From positions 33,485,501 to 33,549,500 of the forward strand of contig CM055315.2 of assembly GCA_029255685.2 (NCBI GenBank): a stretch of DNA of 64,000 nucleotides, given 5' to 3'. The position numbers were made by a program, and so were the translations under genes. This DNA comes from Silene conica (Eukaryota; Streptophyta; Magnoliopsida; Caryophyllales; Caryophyllaceae). How positions within the stretch are numbered: position 1 is the first letter of the stretch; every line of letters begins with the position of its first letter. Positions 24,396-36,032 of the stretch are shown piece by piece. The notes under the pieces are model-generated. The model searched no databases and had not been told where the DNA came from. It worked only from the letters and a program-made list of their open reading frames with translations.

Positions 24396-25657
24396 GTCGC
24401 GAAACGAGATTATATGTTTATGATGACGAGAACGTTAGAAATAATAAGATAATAAGACGGTATTGGGAATGAGAAGTCAATGCCGAGTATTTTACGGAGT
24501 TTGACTACGAATTTTACGATGTTGATTATGGGTCACTACGAGACTCGGAAATTAACAAATAAAATGCAAGTCCTTCAACGTAACATTTGGAGACCAATCA
24601 TAATTCAACATAATGACTTGTTATAATAAAAACCCTAAAGCAAGGACGCATAGACTCTCGAACGCCGCATCTCCTTCTATTCCGTATTCTACATTTTATT
24701 CTCTTCCTCCTCACTTCCTTCTTTCTGCTCGCTCTCCTCAAGTCCATTCGTTCATTTTAACCGTAGTTATAAGGTGATGATTTTGGTTGACGGATAAGTT
24801 GCATTTGATTGCTCGGATTGCTTTTGGACTTGCTAGCTGGAAGGTAGGATTTACCTACTCGATCTCGGTTTTATATGATTATCTTGGCTCGCATATTACA
24901 TATAATGTGATGATTGGTTGGATTGATTAATGATTATTATTGACATTGGATTATTACGTTATGCATAATGGCATGAGAGTGTTGTTTATTATTATTGGCA
25001 TGAATGTTGCATTATTTAATAACATGATTGCATAAGAGTGTTGTTGCATTCATGAGCATGGGATACGCATTGGTCACTGAGTTATGATATTGGGTCTTGT
25101 GATATGGAGCGGAGATAATGGGTCTTGTGATATGGAGCGGAGATAATGGGTCTTGTGATATGGTGTGGAGATAATGGGTCTTGTGTTATGGTGTGGAGAT
25201 AATGGGTCTTGTGATATGGTGTGGAGATAATGGGTCTTGTGATATGGTGTGGGGTGATATTGGGTCTTGTGATATGGAGACGGAGTGGTGTTCTAATTTA
25301 TTTTAATGTATGTGTTATTGATGTTCACCTACTCAACCTCGTGGTTGACCCTGTGTATTCGTGTGACACCTACGATGATCCGTAACGGGGAGTAGATTCT
25401 ACAGGTCAGTGACAGATGGATTAGGAGCTTGGGCATGGAGAGAGACATGGCTTGGACCTACTTAGAGTTAGATCACATTTAGATATCTTCAGTTGTACTT
25501 TTATTATATCAAAGTTTAAATCTAGTCAGATATTTATATAAAGCACTTTGGTTTCATTTACTTTGTTATTCACTACCTCGGACATTCCGAGATGGTAACA
25601 GCTCGGTTTATTGAGGATGTCTTGCTAAAGGCTCCTTAAATAAATGGGGGTGTTACA
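24234..25657 (+). repeat. 5' LTR of the young element
   Basis: 1,424 bp, TGTAATAACCC to GGGTGTTACA. It contains an ATT microsatellite near 24347-24395, a TATA-like box (TTATAATAAAAA near 24620) followed by AACCCTAAAG, and seven units of a 28-bp tandem repeat at 25091-25283. Confidence 0.93.
25091..25283 (+). repeat. 28-bp tandem repeat in 5' LTR, 7 units
   Basis: Unit core GGGTCTTGTGATATGG followed by AGCGGAGATAAT or TGTGGAGATAAT. The 3' LTR carries 11 units; the four extra units (112 bp) and two extra ATT triplets account for the whole 118-bp length difference between the LTRs. Confidence 0.93.
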
Positions 25658-25660
25658 AAG

Positions 25661-25672
25661 TGGTATCAGAGC
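25661..25672 (+). promoter_or_regulatory. Primer-binding site (tRNA-iMet)
   Basis: TGGTATCAGAGC three bases after the LTR, complementary to the 3' end of initiator methionine tRNA, primes minus-strand DNA synthesis. Confidence 0.95.
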
Positions 25673-28600
25673 GAACGATCCTCAGGCCTAAACCAAATGA
25701 ATAATAATGAACGTAGGAAGAGTCAAATAAAATGAACCCCGAGATGGGACTGATAGGAGCCCCAAAAAGGAACGGGATGAGTTAGGGGCCCCCTCACACC
25801 AAACCATGGGCCCTTTCGGTTCTATCTCGGGAACCCAATGAGAGTAAATGAAGAGTGGGGTAGACTATATCGTGACCCAGTTATATTGTACAAACAATCT
25901 TAGAGGAGAAGAATGAGGTAAGTAATATGTGACCTATGGTTAATGATGTTATTGAAAGATTATGTTTGATATTGAAATGTGGATTGAGCCGGATGATTGA
26001 ATTAAAAATTTCAAGGGTATGGATGTGTATGTGTTGAGCAATAGTTAAGAGTGATGTTAGTGTTTGAAATGTCCATGTGCTTACCTGGTTATTAAAGGAT
26101 TATCGTAACTAGGTAATTTATTGTCAGTATTTGGATATGAATGATCAGACTTATATATATTAGTAATTCATGTCTCGTGATATGCGGAATGTGTTGCCCC
26201 AAGCCATGAATGACATATAGTTATGTGTTACATTTGTATATACATGTATAAATATTGAGTTATTTAGTTGATGCTACTTTCAGTTTCGAAATCCTTACCG
26301 TGTTCTAGATGAAAATTATAGTTGAATGATGCATACATGTAATGTGGTGGTGTCTGTGCTTCAAATGATATGTCAACGTGTTTCGGAAGAGAAATGGTTG
26401 AGTTTTGATGTAGTAATGTGAAATTGTAACGGAACCAAAATTTTAATAAATTTCCAGAATGTTACCTTGTTTGTACGGGCCGTCATTTTAAATATGTTCC
26501 ATATTTGAGTATAAAAATTTTATATATGATAATCTTCTGAGTTGGCTTTCCAATGCTTTTGTTTCATGTTTATAGGAGTTATATTTTGAGAGAAAAAAAT
26601 ATTTTAGTCGACAATGGTCAAATTGTTCATGCACAGTTCTATTTTGACTCATGTTTCTGAAAGAGGAATAATTTAAAACATGTTTACTGTCTATGCATAA
26701 TTCCAACTCCACTGTCTAGAATATTCATTCACGTTTCCAAAATGATAAGTCACGTAAAATCTTAACGGGTCGTTATTTAATAGTGATTTTTGCAAGTTGT
26801 CCAATTTTCTGTTGAATAGCTGTAAAGTTTTGTTCATACCAATTGGGTTGTAAAAAAAAAAAATTTATAAATAATTCCCTTGAGATACGCATTCGATTCT
26901 TTTCAACGATTAGCAAGTTCATTATATTTCATAAAATGCATAATAGCTCGCAAGTCAGCTAAGCGGTTATTTAATTATGATTCATGTTGTTTGGTGCATA
27001 ATGTTCAATTGGTGAAGTCGTGAGTTATATAAGTTTCATACAAAAGTTTAATCAAATGTAAATTTTGTGTTGTGACCACGTGATATCCTGTTATGACATA
27101 AGTAACATGAATAGTAGGCATATGATATGAATATGAACCTTACTATATGATAACGTAACCTTGCTTAATTCGTCAAGTTTTATATAAAATAGTACCAATT
27201 ATACGGACGCTCTTACTTTCTAGTGATACGACCTCAAAATAATGATGTGATGTTCGTATGTCTTGTTAAAATCATGTTTATCAGAGAAGGGTCTTGACAA
27301 GTGTTAGAATGAAAGTTGACTTGTAAACTTATTAGTATGATGTAACAATCTAATTGTTATACGTAATTGTGATTATTTTGAACAATGTGTATCTTTGTTG
27401 ATGTTCTTTCGGATATTAATGGTATACCATTTTCTAGCTTCCTGCGATAATACTATTTATAACCTTTTCATGTATATTGTTGTGCCATAAAGTGAAGTGT
27501 ATATTGCTATGATTAAAAGCTGAACGCGATGTATTGAATTATTAATTGGTTGACATATGATCTATGGAAGTACTAGCCTTGTGAATTTATTTAATTTTAT
27601 CGTTAAAACTTTCGTAATCCATGAACTACAAGAACAATGTTTTAGTAAAGAGAGGTCAGAATGTCTCCGTGTAGTCTTGTTTCGATCTGTAGCTGGTAAA
27701 ATTGTCTTTGGATTCGTGTTTAGAATTGCCACGAATTACCACTTCGATATTTCAAAATGTTTTCAAGGGATGATTATCCATGATAACGCTTGTAGTCTTG
27801 CTAATTTTAGTAATTGCTCTTTTCTTTTGATTGTTCATAATTTGAACGGTGGAATTATAAGGATACATACAAGCATGTCAATAAATTTGGTCCAGATATG
27901 TACATTGACATGTTAATTAGCTGATGGGATAGATTTTGAGGGGATTGAGTTGCTCGTGAGACTAGAAAAAAAGACCATGAATGATGTTGTATTGAGATTG
28001 AAATTGCAGTTCAGTGTTTTATCAAGTTGTCGCCTTCTTTGACCTTGACTTGTGGGTGAGTAGCTTAGAGTTTTACTCTCTAAGTGTTGAGCAGTTCCTT
28101 TAATGGAAATATTTGATAATATTGATATTGAAAACGAGATGAGAATTGGTCACTGGTACTGAGTTATGAGTTATTTGGCCGTTGTGCCATATTGTGTCTA
28201 CGGTCCAGGGTGACCTTGGTTGTTGAGTTATTTTCGGAGCTTGGAATCGATATTGAGATGGAATTATTAATTACGGTTTTATCCCGCCAGTTCGCTCACC
28301 CCTTGTCTTTGGTCTTAGGTTCGACGATGAGAATACGATACTTGATTAATTGGAGTAAGGTTTTTATGAGATAGAGTAATGAGTGAGACAGAGTAATGAG
28401 CTGGGATTTATATAATGGGGTTACGTGGACGTAACCATGTTTTAAGGAGGATAGGATTGTAAATTCTTGACGATTTACGATATGGCTAGTTGGTATGTTG
28501 TGATTGGTTTGGCTGAGATTGACTATACATGGAGTCTCCTGATTAATTTGTTATGTTTTGGTCAACATTGTGGTTCTTTCCGTGTCATTCATTTCTGTTG

Positions 28601-28753
28601 TATGTTAAACTTTGGGGACGAAGTTCTTAAGGGGGATAGAATGTGACATTTTGCGTTTTGGAACTTATATAAGTACTACTTGTGACTGCTTCATGCTGGT
28701 TGGGTGTTTCTTTATCGTTACGGGGTGGTGAACTTCGGGACGAAGTTCATTTT

Positions 28754-28766
28754 AAGGGAGAAAGAA
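28754..28766 (+). promoter_or_regulatory. Polypurine tract
   Basis: AAGGGAGAAAGAA directly before the 3' LTR, the plus-strand primer. Confidence 0.9.
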
Positions 28767-28878
28767 TGTAATAACCCGTATTTTCATATCTCATGGTAAT
28801 AGAATATCGATATAATTACCTTGTCTAGAGATAATTTTATGTGTGATAGTTTAGGTATATGTGGAGATTTTACACCTT

Positions 28879-28934
<56 letters not shown>

Positions 28935-30308
28935 GTCGCGAAACGAGATTATATGTTTATGATGACGAGAACGTTAGAAATAATAAGATAATAAGACGGT
29001 ATTGGGAATGAGAAGTCAATGCCGAGTATTTTACGGAGTTTGACTACGAATTTTACGATGTTGATTATGGGTCACTACGAGACTCGGAAATTAAAAAATA
29101 AAATGCAAGTCCTTCAACGTAACATTTGGAGACCAATCATAATTCAACATAATGACTTGTTATAATAAAAACCCTAAAGCAAGGACGCATAGACTCTCGA
29201 ACGCCGCATCTCCTTCTATTCCGTATTCTACATTTTATTCTCTTCCTCCTCACTTCCTTCTTTCTGCTCGCTCTCCTCAAGTCCATTCGTTCATTTTAAC
29301 CGTAGTTATAAGGTGATGATTTTGGTTGACGGATAAGTTGCATTTGATTGCTCGGATTGCTTTTGGACTTGCTAGCTGGAAGGTAGGATTTACCTACTCG
29401 ATCTCGGTTTTATATGATTATCTTGGCTCGCATATTACATATAATGTGATGATTGGTTGGATTGATTAATGATTATTATTGACATTGGATTATTACGTTA
29501 TGCATAATGGCATGAGAGTGTTGTTTATTATTATTGGCATGAATGTTGCATTATTTAATAACATGATTGCATAAGAGTGTTGTTGCATTCATGAGCATGG
29601 GATACGCATTGGTCACTGAGTTATGATATTGGGTCTTGTGATATGGAGCGGAGATAATGGGTCTTGTGATATGGAGCGGAGATAATGGGTCTTGTGATAT
29701 GGTGTGGAGATAATGGGTCTTGTGTTATGGTGTGGAGATAATGGGTCTTGTGATATGGTGGGGAGATAATGGGTCTTGTGATATGGTGTGGAGATAATGG
29801 GTCTTGTGATATGGAGCGGAGATAATGGGTCTTGTGATATGGTGTGGAGATAATGGGTCTTGTGATATGGTGTGGAGATAATGGGTCTTGTGATATGGTG
29901 TGGGGTGATATTGGGTCTTGTGATATGGAGACGGAGTGGTGTTCTAATTTATTTTAATGTATGTGTTATTGATGTTCACCTACTCAACCTCGTGGTTGAC
30001 CCTGTGTATTCGTGTGACACCTACGATGATCCGTAACGGGGAGTAGATTCTACAGGTCAGTGACAGATGGATTAGGAGTTTGGGCATGGAGAGAGACATG
30101 GCTTGGACCTACTTAGAGTTAGATCACATTTAGATATCTTCAGTTGTACTTTTATTATATCAAAGTTTAAATCTAGTCAGATATTTATATAAAGCACTTT
30201 GGTTTCATTTACTTTGTTATTCACTACCTCGGACATTCCGAGATGGTAACAGCTCGGTTTATTGAGGATGTCTTGCTAAAGGCTCCTTAAATAAATGGGG
30301 GTGTTACA
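28767..30308 (+). repeat. 3' LTR of the young element
   Basis: 1,542 bp, nearly identical to the 5' LTR. Differences seen: one A/G near the start, one C/A in an AATTAA(C/A)AAAT stretch, one C/T in GGAG(C/T)TTGGG, two extra ATT triplets and four extra 28-bp units (array at about 29630-29934). Confidence 0.93.
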
Positions 30309-30313
30309 CATCA

Positions 30314-32235
30314 AGACTACCATCTCCCTCAATTAGTCCAACATACCTATCAGGTTGATGTGGAACTCTTCTCGACCTCCTAGGTTGAATAGGCACCGAA
30401 GTAGACGAAGAAGGAACATTTTCGTTTGTCTCTACTTCAGTTTGTGGCTCTTGGACTTCATTGGTTTCGTGAAGTTCCAAATTTCTCCCACACTGTCTTC
30501 TAGAAACAAACTCCTTTTCTAGAAAGACAACCTCTATAGACACAAACACTTTGTTATCTCGAGGTTTATAGAAGTAATATCCACGTGAGGTGGTTGGATA
30601 ACCAATAAAAGTGCATTTTTTGGATCTCGTAGCTTATTTGTCATCGGTCTTTACCTTGACATAAGCCTCACATCCCCATATCTTCATATAGGATAATGAA
30701 GGAACCTTTCCTCTCCACATCTCATATGGAGTCTTTTCGGTCGCTTTTGTTGGACTAACGTTCAACGATTTGATGGCGGTGAGAATCGCAAATCCCCAAA
30801 ATGAATCCGGTAAATCGGTTTGACTCATCATAGATCGAACCATGTCTAATAAAGTTCGATTTCTCCTTTCAGCCACACCATTAACTTGTGGTGTTCCAGG
30901 AGGTGAGAGTTGTAATAATACACCACTATCTTTTAAGTGTGAATCAAATTCACCACTAAGATATTCGCCACCACGATCCGATCGAAGTGCTTTAATTTTC
31001 TTGTCAAGTTGATTTTCTACCTCATTTTGAAATTCCTTGAATTTCATAAAAGCTTCACTTTTATACTTCATTAAGTAGATATACCCATATCTACTCAAAT
31101 CATCCGTGAAGGTAATGAAGTGGTCATAGTTTCCCCTAGCGGTGATCGTTAATGGACCACATACATCGGTATGTATGAGTCCAAGTAAATCACTTGCTCT
31201 TGTTCCTTTACCACTAAAAGTATTTCGAGTCATTTTACCTAGGAGACAAGCCTCGCATACACCATATGATTCATAATCAAATGGCTTGATAATGTTAGTC
31301 TTTACTAATCTTTTAATGTGATTTTCGTTAATATGACCAAGTCGACAATGCCAATAAAATGATTCATTTGGTTCACTTGTTTTTGCTCTTTTAGCTTCTA
31401 TGTTATAAACATCACGGGATGAGTTCGAAGTTTCTAAAACATAAATTCCATTAATAGAAGTAGCATGGCCTACAACCATGTCATTCTTAGAAATAATACA
31501 ACAATTGTTCTTAATGGAAAAACAATAACCTTCAATGTCTAACATTGCAACGGAAATAATGTTCTTAGAAAGCGTCGGTACATAATAACAATTATTTAAA
31601 TGTAGCTCAAATCCGCTTGGCAAGGCTAGATTGCAAGTCCCCTTTGAAGTGGCCGCTACCCGAGCTCCATTTCCAAGTTGGAGATCCATCTCTCCCTTGT
31701 CAATCTTCTCGGGTCCTCTTATACCCTGTACACGATTACAAAGGTGAGAACCACAACCGGTATCCAATACCCAAGTTGAGTTAGAATTATAATTAATGTC
31801 AATAACATAAATTTCGGATAAAGAATTACCTAACGGGATTACAAGACCCTCTTGATTATGCCGTAAATAAATCGGACAATTCCTCCTCCAATGGCCCACA
31901 TCACAACAATAGTGACATCGACCCTTTTGTGATTTCTTTCCCTTCCTTTTCTTCTTTGCAAGACTTTTCTTGCTAGAGCTCCCACTAGCTTTATCATAAG
32001 CTCTTTCTTTCAAATACAAGGCATCCAACTCTTGATTTAGCTCATCAATATAAGCCGTATCAAGTAAAGGTCCCTTAGGATGTGGGAGGGAAGTAACAAA
32101 ATTCACATTGCCATCCGGACCCGTTCCGAAATGAATTTCTCTAGTAGTATCAAGGTTATTGCCGGTGCAAATATCGTCAAATACATTGTGACAAGAGTCA
32201 ATAGTCATAGGTGTGATAGGGTTCGAAGAATCCAT
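30314..32235 (-). pseudogene. Copia gag zinc knuckle, protease and integrase part
   Basis: The frame from 32235 shows a CCHC knuckle (CHYCCDVGHWRRNC), the protease active site WVLDTGCGSH, the integrase HHCC region (HCRLGH...CEACLLGK) and catalytic core (HTDVCGP, FTDDLSRYGYIY, RSDRGGEY, NGVAERRNRTLLDMVRSMM). It stops at 30634. A second in-phase-like piece (30549-30314) encodes the linker SRRVPHQPDRYVGLIE that normally precedes reverse transcriptase and runs into the CATCA duplication of the young element. Only about 100 residues lie before the zinc knuckle: the N-terminal capsid part of gag is absent, so the element may have been defective before the insertion. Confidence 0.88.
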
Positions 32236-34032
32236 TGCGGTTTCAATAACTACAAAACGGAAGATAAAAGAAAATATTAACGTTTATCATTTTAATTTAT
32301 TCACTTGTTTAAAAAGCAAAACACTTACTTAATGATCTCTTACCCAATTGAGTAAATGATCCCGAGACCCAAATACATACTAACTTGGGCACGGTTTAGC
32401 CGATACATCCTTCATTAATATGACTCGGTAGATTAACTCCTTAATCGATTCTACCTTTAGAACTCCCGGTCGATAAAATTACATTAATTCTTATCTTAGC
32501 CCAAACTTATTACCACTACGGTGGCTCGAATACTTTCGTCGAGATCGACCAAATTTCTAGAATGTAATCATATTACCCCACTTCACCAACGTAATAAGGT
32601 TTGCACCCCGGTTTAGCCGAGCCTACTCCCTTATGAAGAAGATCTTTCGCGGGTTCTTTACTTTTTGGTAAGGCTATGTCTCAATTTTAAAATATCATAA
32701 GAGATCTTGTCAATTTATTATCTATCCCCTTTAAGTGAACTAAGTCGGTGAATTATGGATAAATTGATTGACACGGAGTGGGACTCGAAATTCGATATGC
32801 ATGTTTAAGTTGATGGCGATTTGGCAATGCATGTAACATACAAAATAAATGCTAAACATAATAAAACTCCTAGTATGGCCTTTCTTAAAGTAGAAAATGA
32901 TGTAAATTACAAATTCGGAAACCAACTCCTTGGTCCCTTGAACTTCACTCGCGGCACGCATCCCAAGGTCAACTCCGTCTTGGTCGGGACTCATTCCCGA
33001 AATGGCACCAACTCCAAGGAATTTCCGAAATTACAATTAATTACAAATTTTCTATCTATTTTATACATTATAAAATAAAAAAATAAAAAAAAATAAAGTG
33101 ATACGAGATCACATTTAATTACAACCAAATCGATAACCCTTGCATTACGGGAAATATCGATTAAATAACTAAGGTCATACTAAGAAATTACATAATTCAA
33201 AATTATATAACAGAATTATGACATTCATACAAAAAAAACAATATAAAGCATCAAATATAAATATGTTCATTTTAATGCCAAATCGCCCTAATACATATTA
33301 TTATTAGTCATAACTTATCCGGTTTTATTGAATTCGCAATTTAACTTCTAAAATGCCATAATTTACAACATAAATCGTATTTACATCAAAATCAACTTTC
33401 CTAACACATTTTAGGATTAGAATTAGTCCATACTAATCTCGACAATAATTAATTCAAAATTAATTAATTTGTTCATTTTGGCCTGATCAATTTCTTAATT
33501 ATTATGAAAAATTCAAATTAAATTACAATAATTCAAAATTTGAATTTCGAAAACTTGAACATTCTGAAAAATTACTTTCATAATCATAATGTCAAATTTC
33601 ATGGTTAAAATTTTCGAACTTATTTCGATAACATATTTAATTTTAACCGGAATGTCAATATTACTCTATTTATCGTATAAAATTCGTAATGCATGCAATA
33701 CAACAACATTTTGTACGAAATTTTACATACTATTTGTAAAATATGCATGTGACATCATATATTAAAATTACGGCCAGAAACTTTTCCCATCTATTTTTAG
33801 TCTAATATTCCGATTTTAACAATTAAACCGATTAAAAGAACTAAAAATTATATAAATGAACAATTAAAAAATTCCATAAATTATCAATATAACCTAAAAA
33901 CATTTTTAGGACTAGATTTATATACATGCAAAATATTTGGAGTGATTTATCATATAAGTCGAAATTTATAGTTTTATTTAAGTTACAATAACTCGGAAAA
34001 ACAACACCGATTATGCATGCAAACAACCATTT
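32236..34032 (-). other. Copia leader region with no recognisable gag N-terminus
   Basis: 1.8 kb of AT-rich DNA between the primer-binding site and the first frame. Copia gag would be expected here, but no frame longer than about 85 residues is present. Nothing else is recognised. Confidence 0.55.
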
Positions 34033-34043
34033 CTCTGATACCA
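34033..34043 (-). promoter_or_regulatory. Copia primer-binding site
   Basis: Minus strand TGGTATCAGAG, two bases from the 5' LTR end at 34046; complementary to initiator tRNA-Met. Confidence 0.88.
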
Positions 34044-34045
34044 AT

Positions 34046-34606
34046 TGTTGGGTTTCTTAAACTCATATTTGCTTTAGTCATACAAATAATATTATCTCAT
34101 AATAATCTTAAGATCTTATTGCATGCATAACTAATAATGGCCAAAACAAAAAAGAAGAAATTCAATCCTTACATTGCTAATTTTCGGCTAAAATGGGCAC
34201 AATCAAAGACACCTTCTTTGATTGTTCTTGAGCTCAATATCAAGGTATGATCCTCCTAAGTCCCCAAATTAGAAGACCTCCAATGAGTTAACACCAAGAC
34301 ACTCTCTAAAAATATTTGTGATTGATTTTACTAGAACCTCACACAAATAACCTAGTTTCTTTTATTATTATCTTATAATAATTATACTACAAAATCAACT
34401 CAATTGATTGTGATTGTGGAGCAAGCACACGGTCAAGAGAAGTAGAGAGAAAAGAATTCTCTTTCTCTTTCTAAAAACCACATGTAAAAGATGAATGAAT
34501 GTCTTGTGTTGTGGAAGCCACTCCCTTGCCCTCTCTATGCATTTGGATGGTTAGGTTATGGTGCCCTATGCATGGGCACCAAACCACCACTTGTCATTTT
34601 TACATC
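34046..34606 (-). repeat. Copia 5' LTR remnant
   Basis: Matches the outer 550 bp of the 3' LTR at 18955 with few differences, then stops abruptly after CATTTTTACAT at 34606 where a different repeat begins. The remaining half of the LTR is not found to the right, so the 5' LTR is truncated. Confidence 0.85.
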
Positions 34607-35533
34607 AGGCCCGGCCCAAGGGGTGAGCAACCCGTGCGGGCGCACAGGGCCCCCAAAAATTTGGGGCCCAAATCCACTTCCAGTGTACAAATTATTTACA
34701 AAATGATGCATATAGGATCAATATAGTAGCAGTAGCACAGCGGTAGACCCAGTACTCTACAACCATGTTACTTGGTGTCACGCGTTCGATTCAAGTTTGC
34801 AGCATTTTTATTTCTTTTGTGTTGTAAATTAAGGGGCCCACTTTTTACTTTTTAACTTTGCCTTTTCTTGTCTCCTCAGCGCCTCACTTGGTTATTATTT
34901 GATCCGTCTTGAATACAACCGTCTTGAATACAACCGTCTTAAATGAGAATTTGTGTTTTATCTAATTTGTGCTATTTCATGTTAAGGTTTTTCTATTCAA
35001 ACCTTGTTAGGTGTTAAAATTTTCAACCATTCTAGCATGCACAATTTTCATGTACAACGAAAGACGGAAGTATCGTCTTAAGTATAACACGTCGAATTGT
35101 GTATATATGTTATTTTCGAAACAATTCACATTTATTTTACTTAATATATTTGCAGTTTTAATCTTAGAACGGATATATTCATTTTAAAAGAGACTAGTCG
35201 GTTTCACATGTTAAATATTCTTTTAGGTACGAAAAATCATATATTTATTATTGATAGTAACAAAATGAGCGGGTTGTATATAAAATGACTCTCACTAGTA
35301 TAATGAGATCTTCTCCCTCAATAATTACTATAACAATTTTTTGTAATACTTTTCTAGCACACAATTAAAATTTCTTATTTCAATGTTAATATTTTAGTTA
35401 AGCAATTAAATAATAATATCATCGTTTCCTTTATTATCTCTATTTCGTTAGACAATTAATATAAAAAATGATGCCTTTTAAATAGCGAAAAAATTCTATC
35501 ATAGGGGCCTATTATAAAACCTCGCACAAGGCC
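34607..35533. mobile_element. Unclassified repeat with internal pol III-like boxes
   Basis: Starts with GC-rich CAGGCCCGGCCCAAGGGG and a GGGCCCCC...GGGGCCC inverted pair. At 34725-34800 a box A-like TAGCACAGCGGT and box B-like GTTCGATTC lie at tRNA-like distance. The right limit is a guess based on GGGGCCTATTATAAAACC at about 35504, which looks like an inverted counterpart. It truncates the copia 5' LTR. Confidence 0.35.
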
Positions 35534-36032
35534 GAAGTGTAATAGGCGGTAAAGTGATGAATGATAGGTTTAGAGGAGTGTTATGGTAGTTAGATGTATG
35601 GAACGGTTTTTACGTTTGATGCAAATGAAAGGTCGAAGTGTAATAAGGGTGGAGTATTAAACTCTCATTCAATGAATTGCTACATGAATGTGGACTAAAT
35701 GGCATGTACTATAGACGTCAAAGTAGTACGTATGAATGCAGGAGAGTTGTATGAATAATGGATGTTTCATGTATGAATACATGAGTCTTGTTATTGATAA
35801 ATGTTTAACGTATGAATGTGTACTAATGGCGTGTAATTTGTATATTATATTATTAGTGTAAATAATACGTATGTTCAACACGGTTCATATAAATGTTAAT
35901 TATCGTAATCAAATAAATGTCGATTATCCTGCCTTTAACTATCGTTCCAAAAGTGCTACTAATTAATTATGACACATAATATCACATAATATCGCATTAT
36001 CCGATTATTAAAAGACGGGTTATTATAATAAT

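Larger units (their letters stand above)
25658..28766 (+). other. Internal region of the young LTR element, no retroviral-type coding
   Basis: The longest open frame (27557-27916, 119 residues) has no recognisable domain and no zinc knuckle, protease, reverse transcriptase or integrase motif is seen in any frame. The 3' end contains two copies of a GGGACGAAGTTC(A/T)T...AAGGG(A/G) purine-tract region, at about 28616-28640 and 28738-28766. Confidence 0.7.
24234..30308 (+). mobile_element. Young non-autonomous LTR element (LARD-like), target duplication CATCA
   Basis: Two LTRs (24234-25657 and 28767-30308) enclose a 3.1-kb interior without gag or pol. CATCA flanks it at 24229-24233 and 30309-30313, inside copia pol. 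It has a tRNA-iMet primer-binding site (TGGTATCAGAGC) and a purine tract. The words GGGACGAAGTTC before the purine tract and the TGTAATAACCC...GGGTGTTACA ends are those of Tekay-like Ty3 chromoviruses, so it probably uses proteins from such an element. Outside the tandem array I count only three base differences between the LTRs, so insertion is recent. Confidence 0.92.
18955..34606 (-). mobile_element. Ty1/copia retrotransposon with nested insertions
   Basis: Reading right to left: 5' LTR remnant (34046-34606), primer-binding site complementary to initiator tRNA-Met (TGGTATCAGAG, 34033-34043), a 1.8-kb leader, gag zinc knuckle, protease and integrase (30314-32235), a young LTR element inserted at 24234-30308 (duplication CATCA), reverse transcriptase and RNase H (22464-24228), purine tract (21664-21676) and 3' LTR (18955-21663). 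The base-pairs before the 3' LTR are CTAGG; no matching duplication was found on the right because the 5' LTR is truncated at 34606, where it runs into another repeat. Confidence 0.85.
15410..36027 (-). mobile_element. Composite insertion bounded by a chromovirus-type LTR, target duplication ATAAT
   Basis: On the minus strand the block starts TATAATAACCCG (36027, one base from the TGTAATAACCCG start of the LTR at 24234) and ends GGGGGTGTTACA (15410). It is flanked by ATAAT at 15405-15409 and 36028-36032, and the PIF frame is restored when it is removed. The outer sequences, 15410-18954 and about 35540-36027, look like one LTR of a Tekay-like Ty3 chromovirus that was later opened by the copia element and by a MITE and another solo LTR. 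I see no primer-binding site or gag-pol of this family, so a solo LTR is the simplest reading. Confidence 0.75.
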
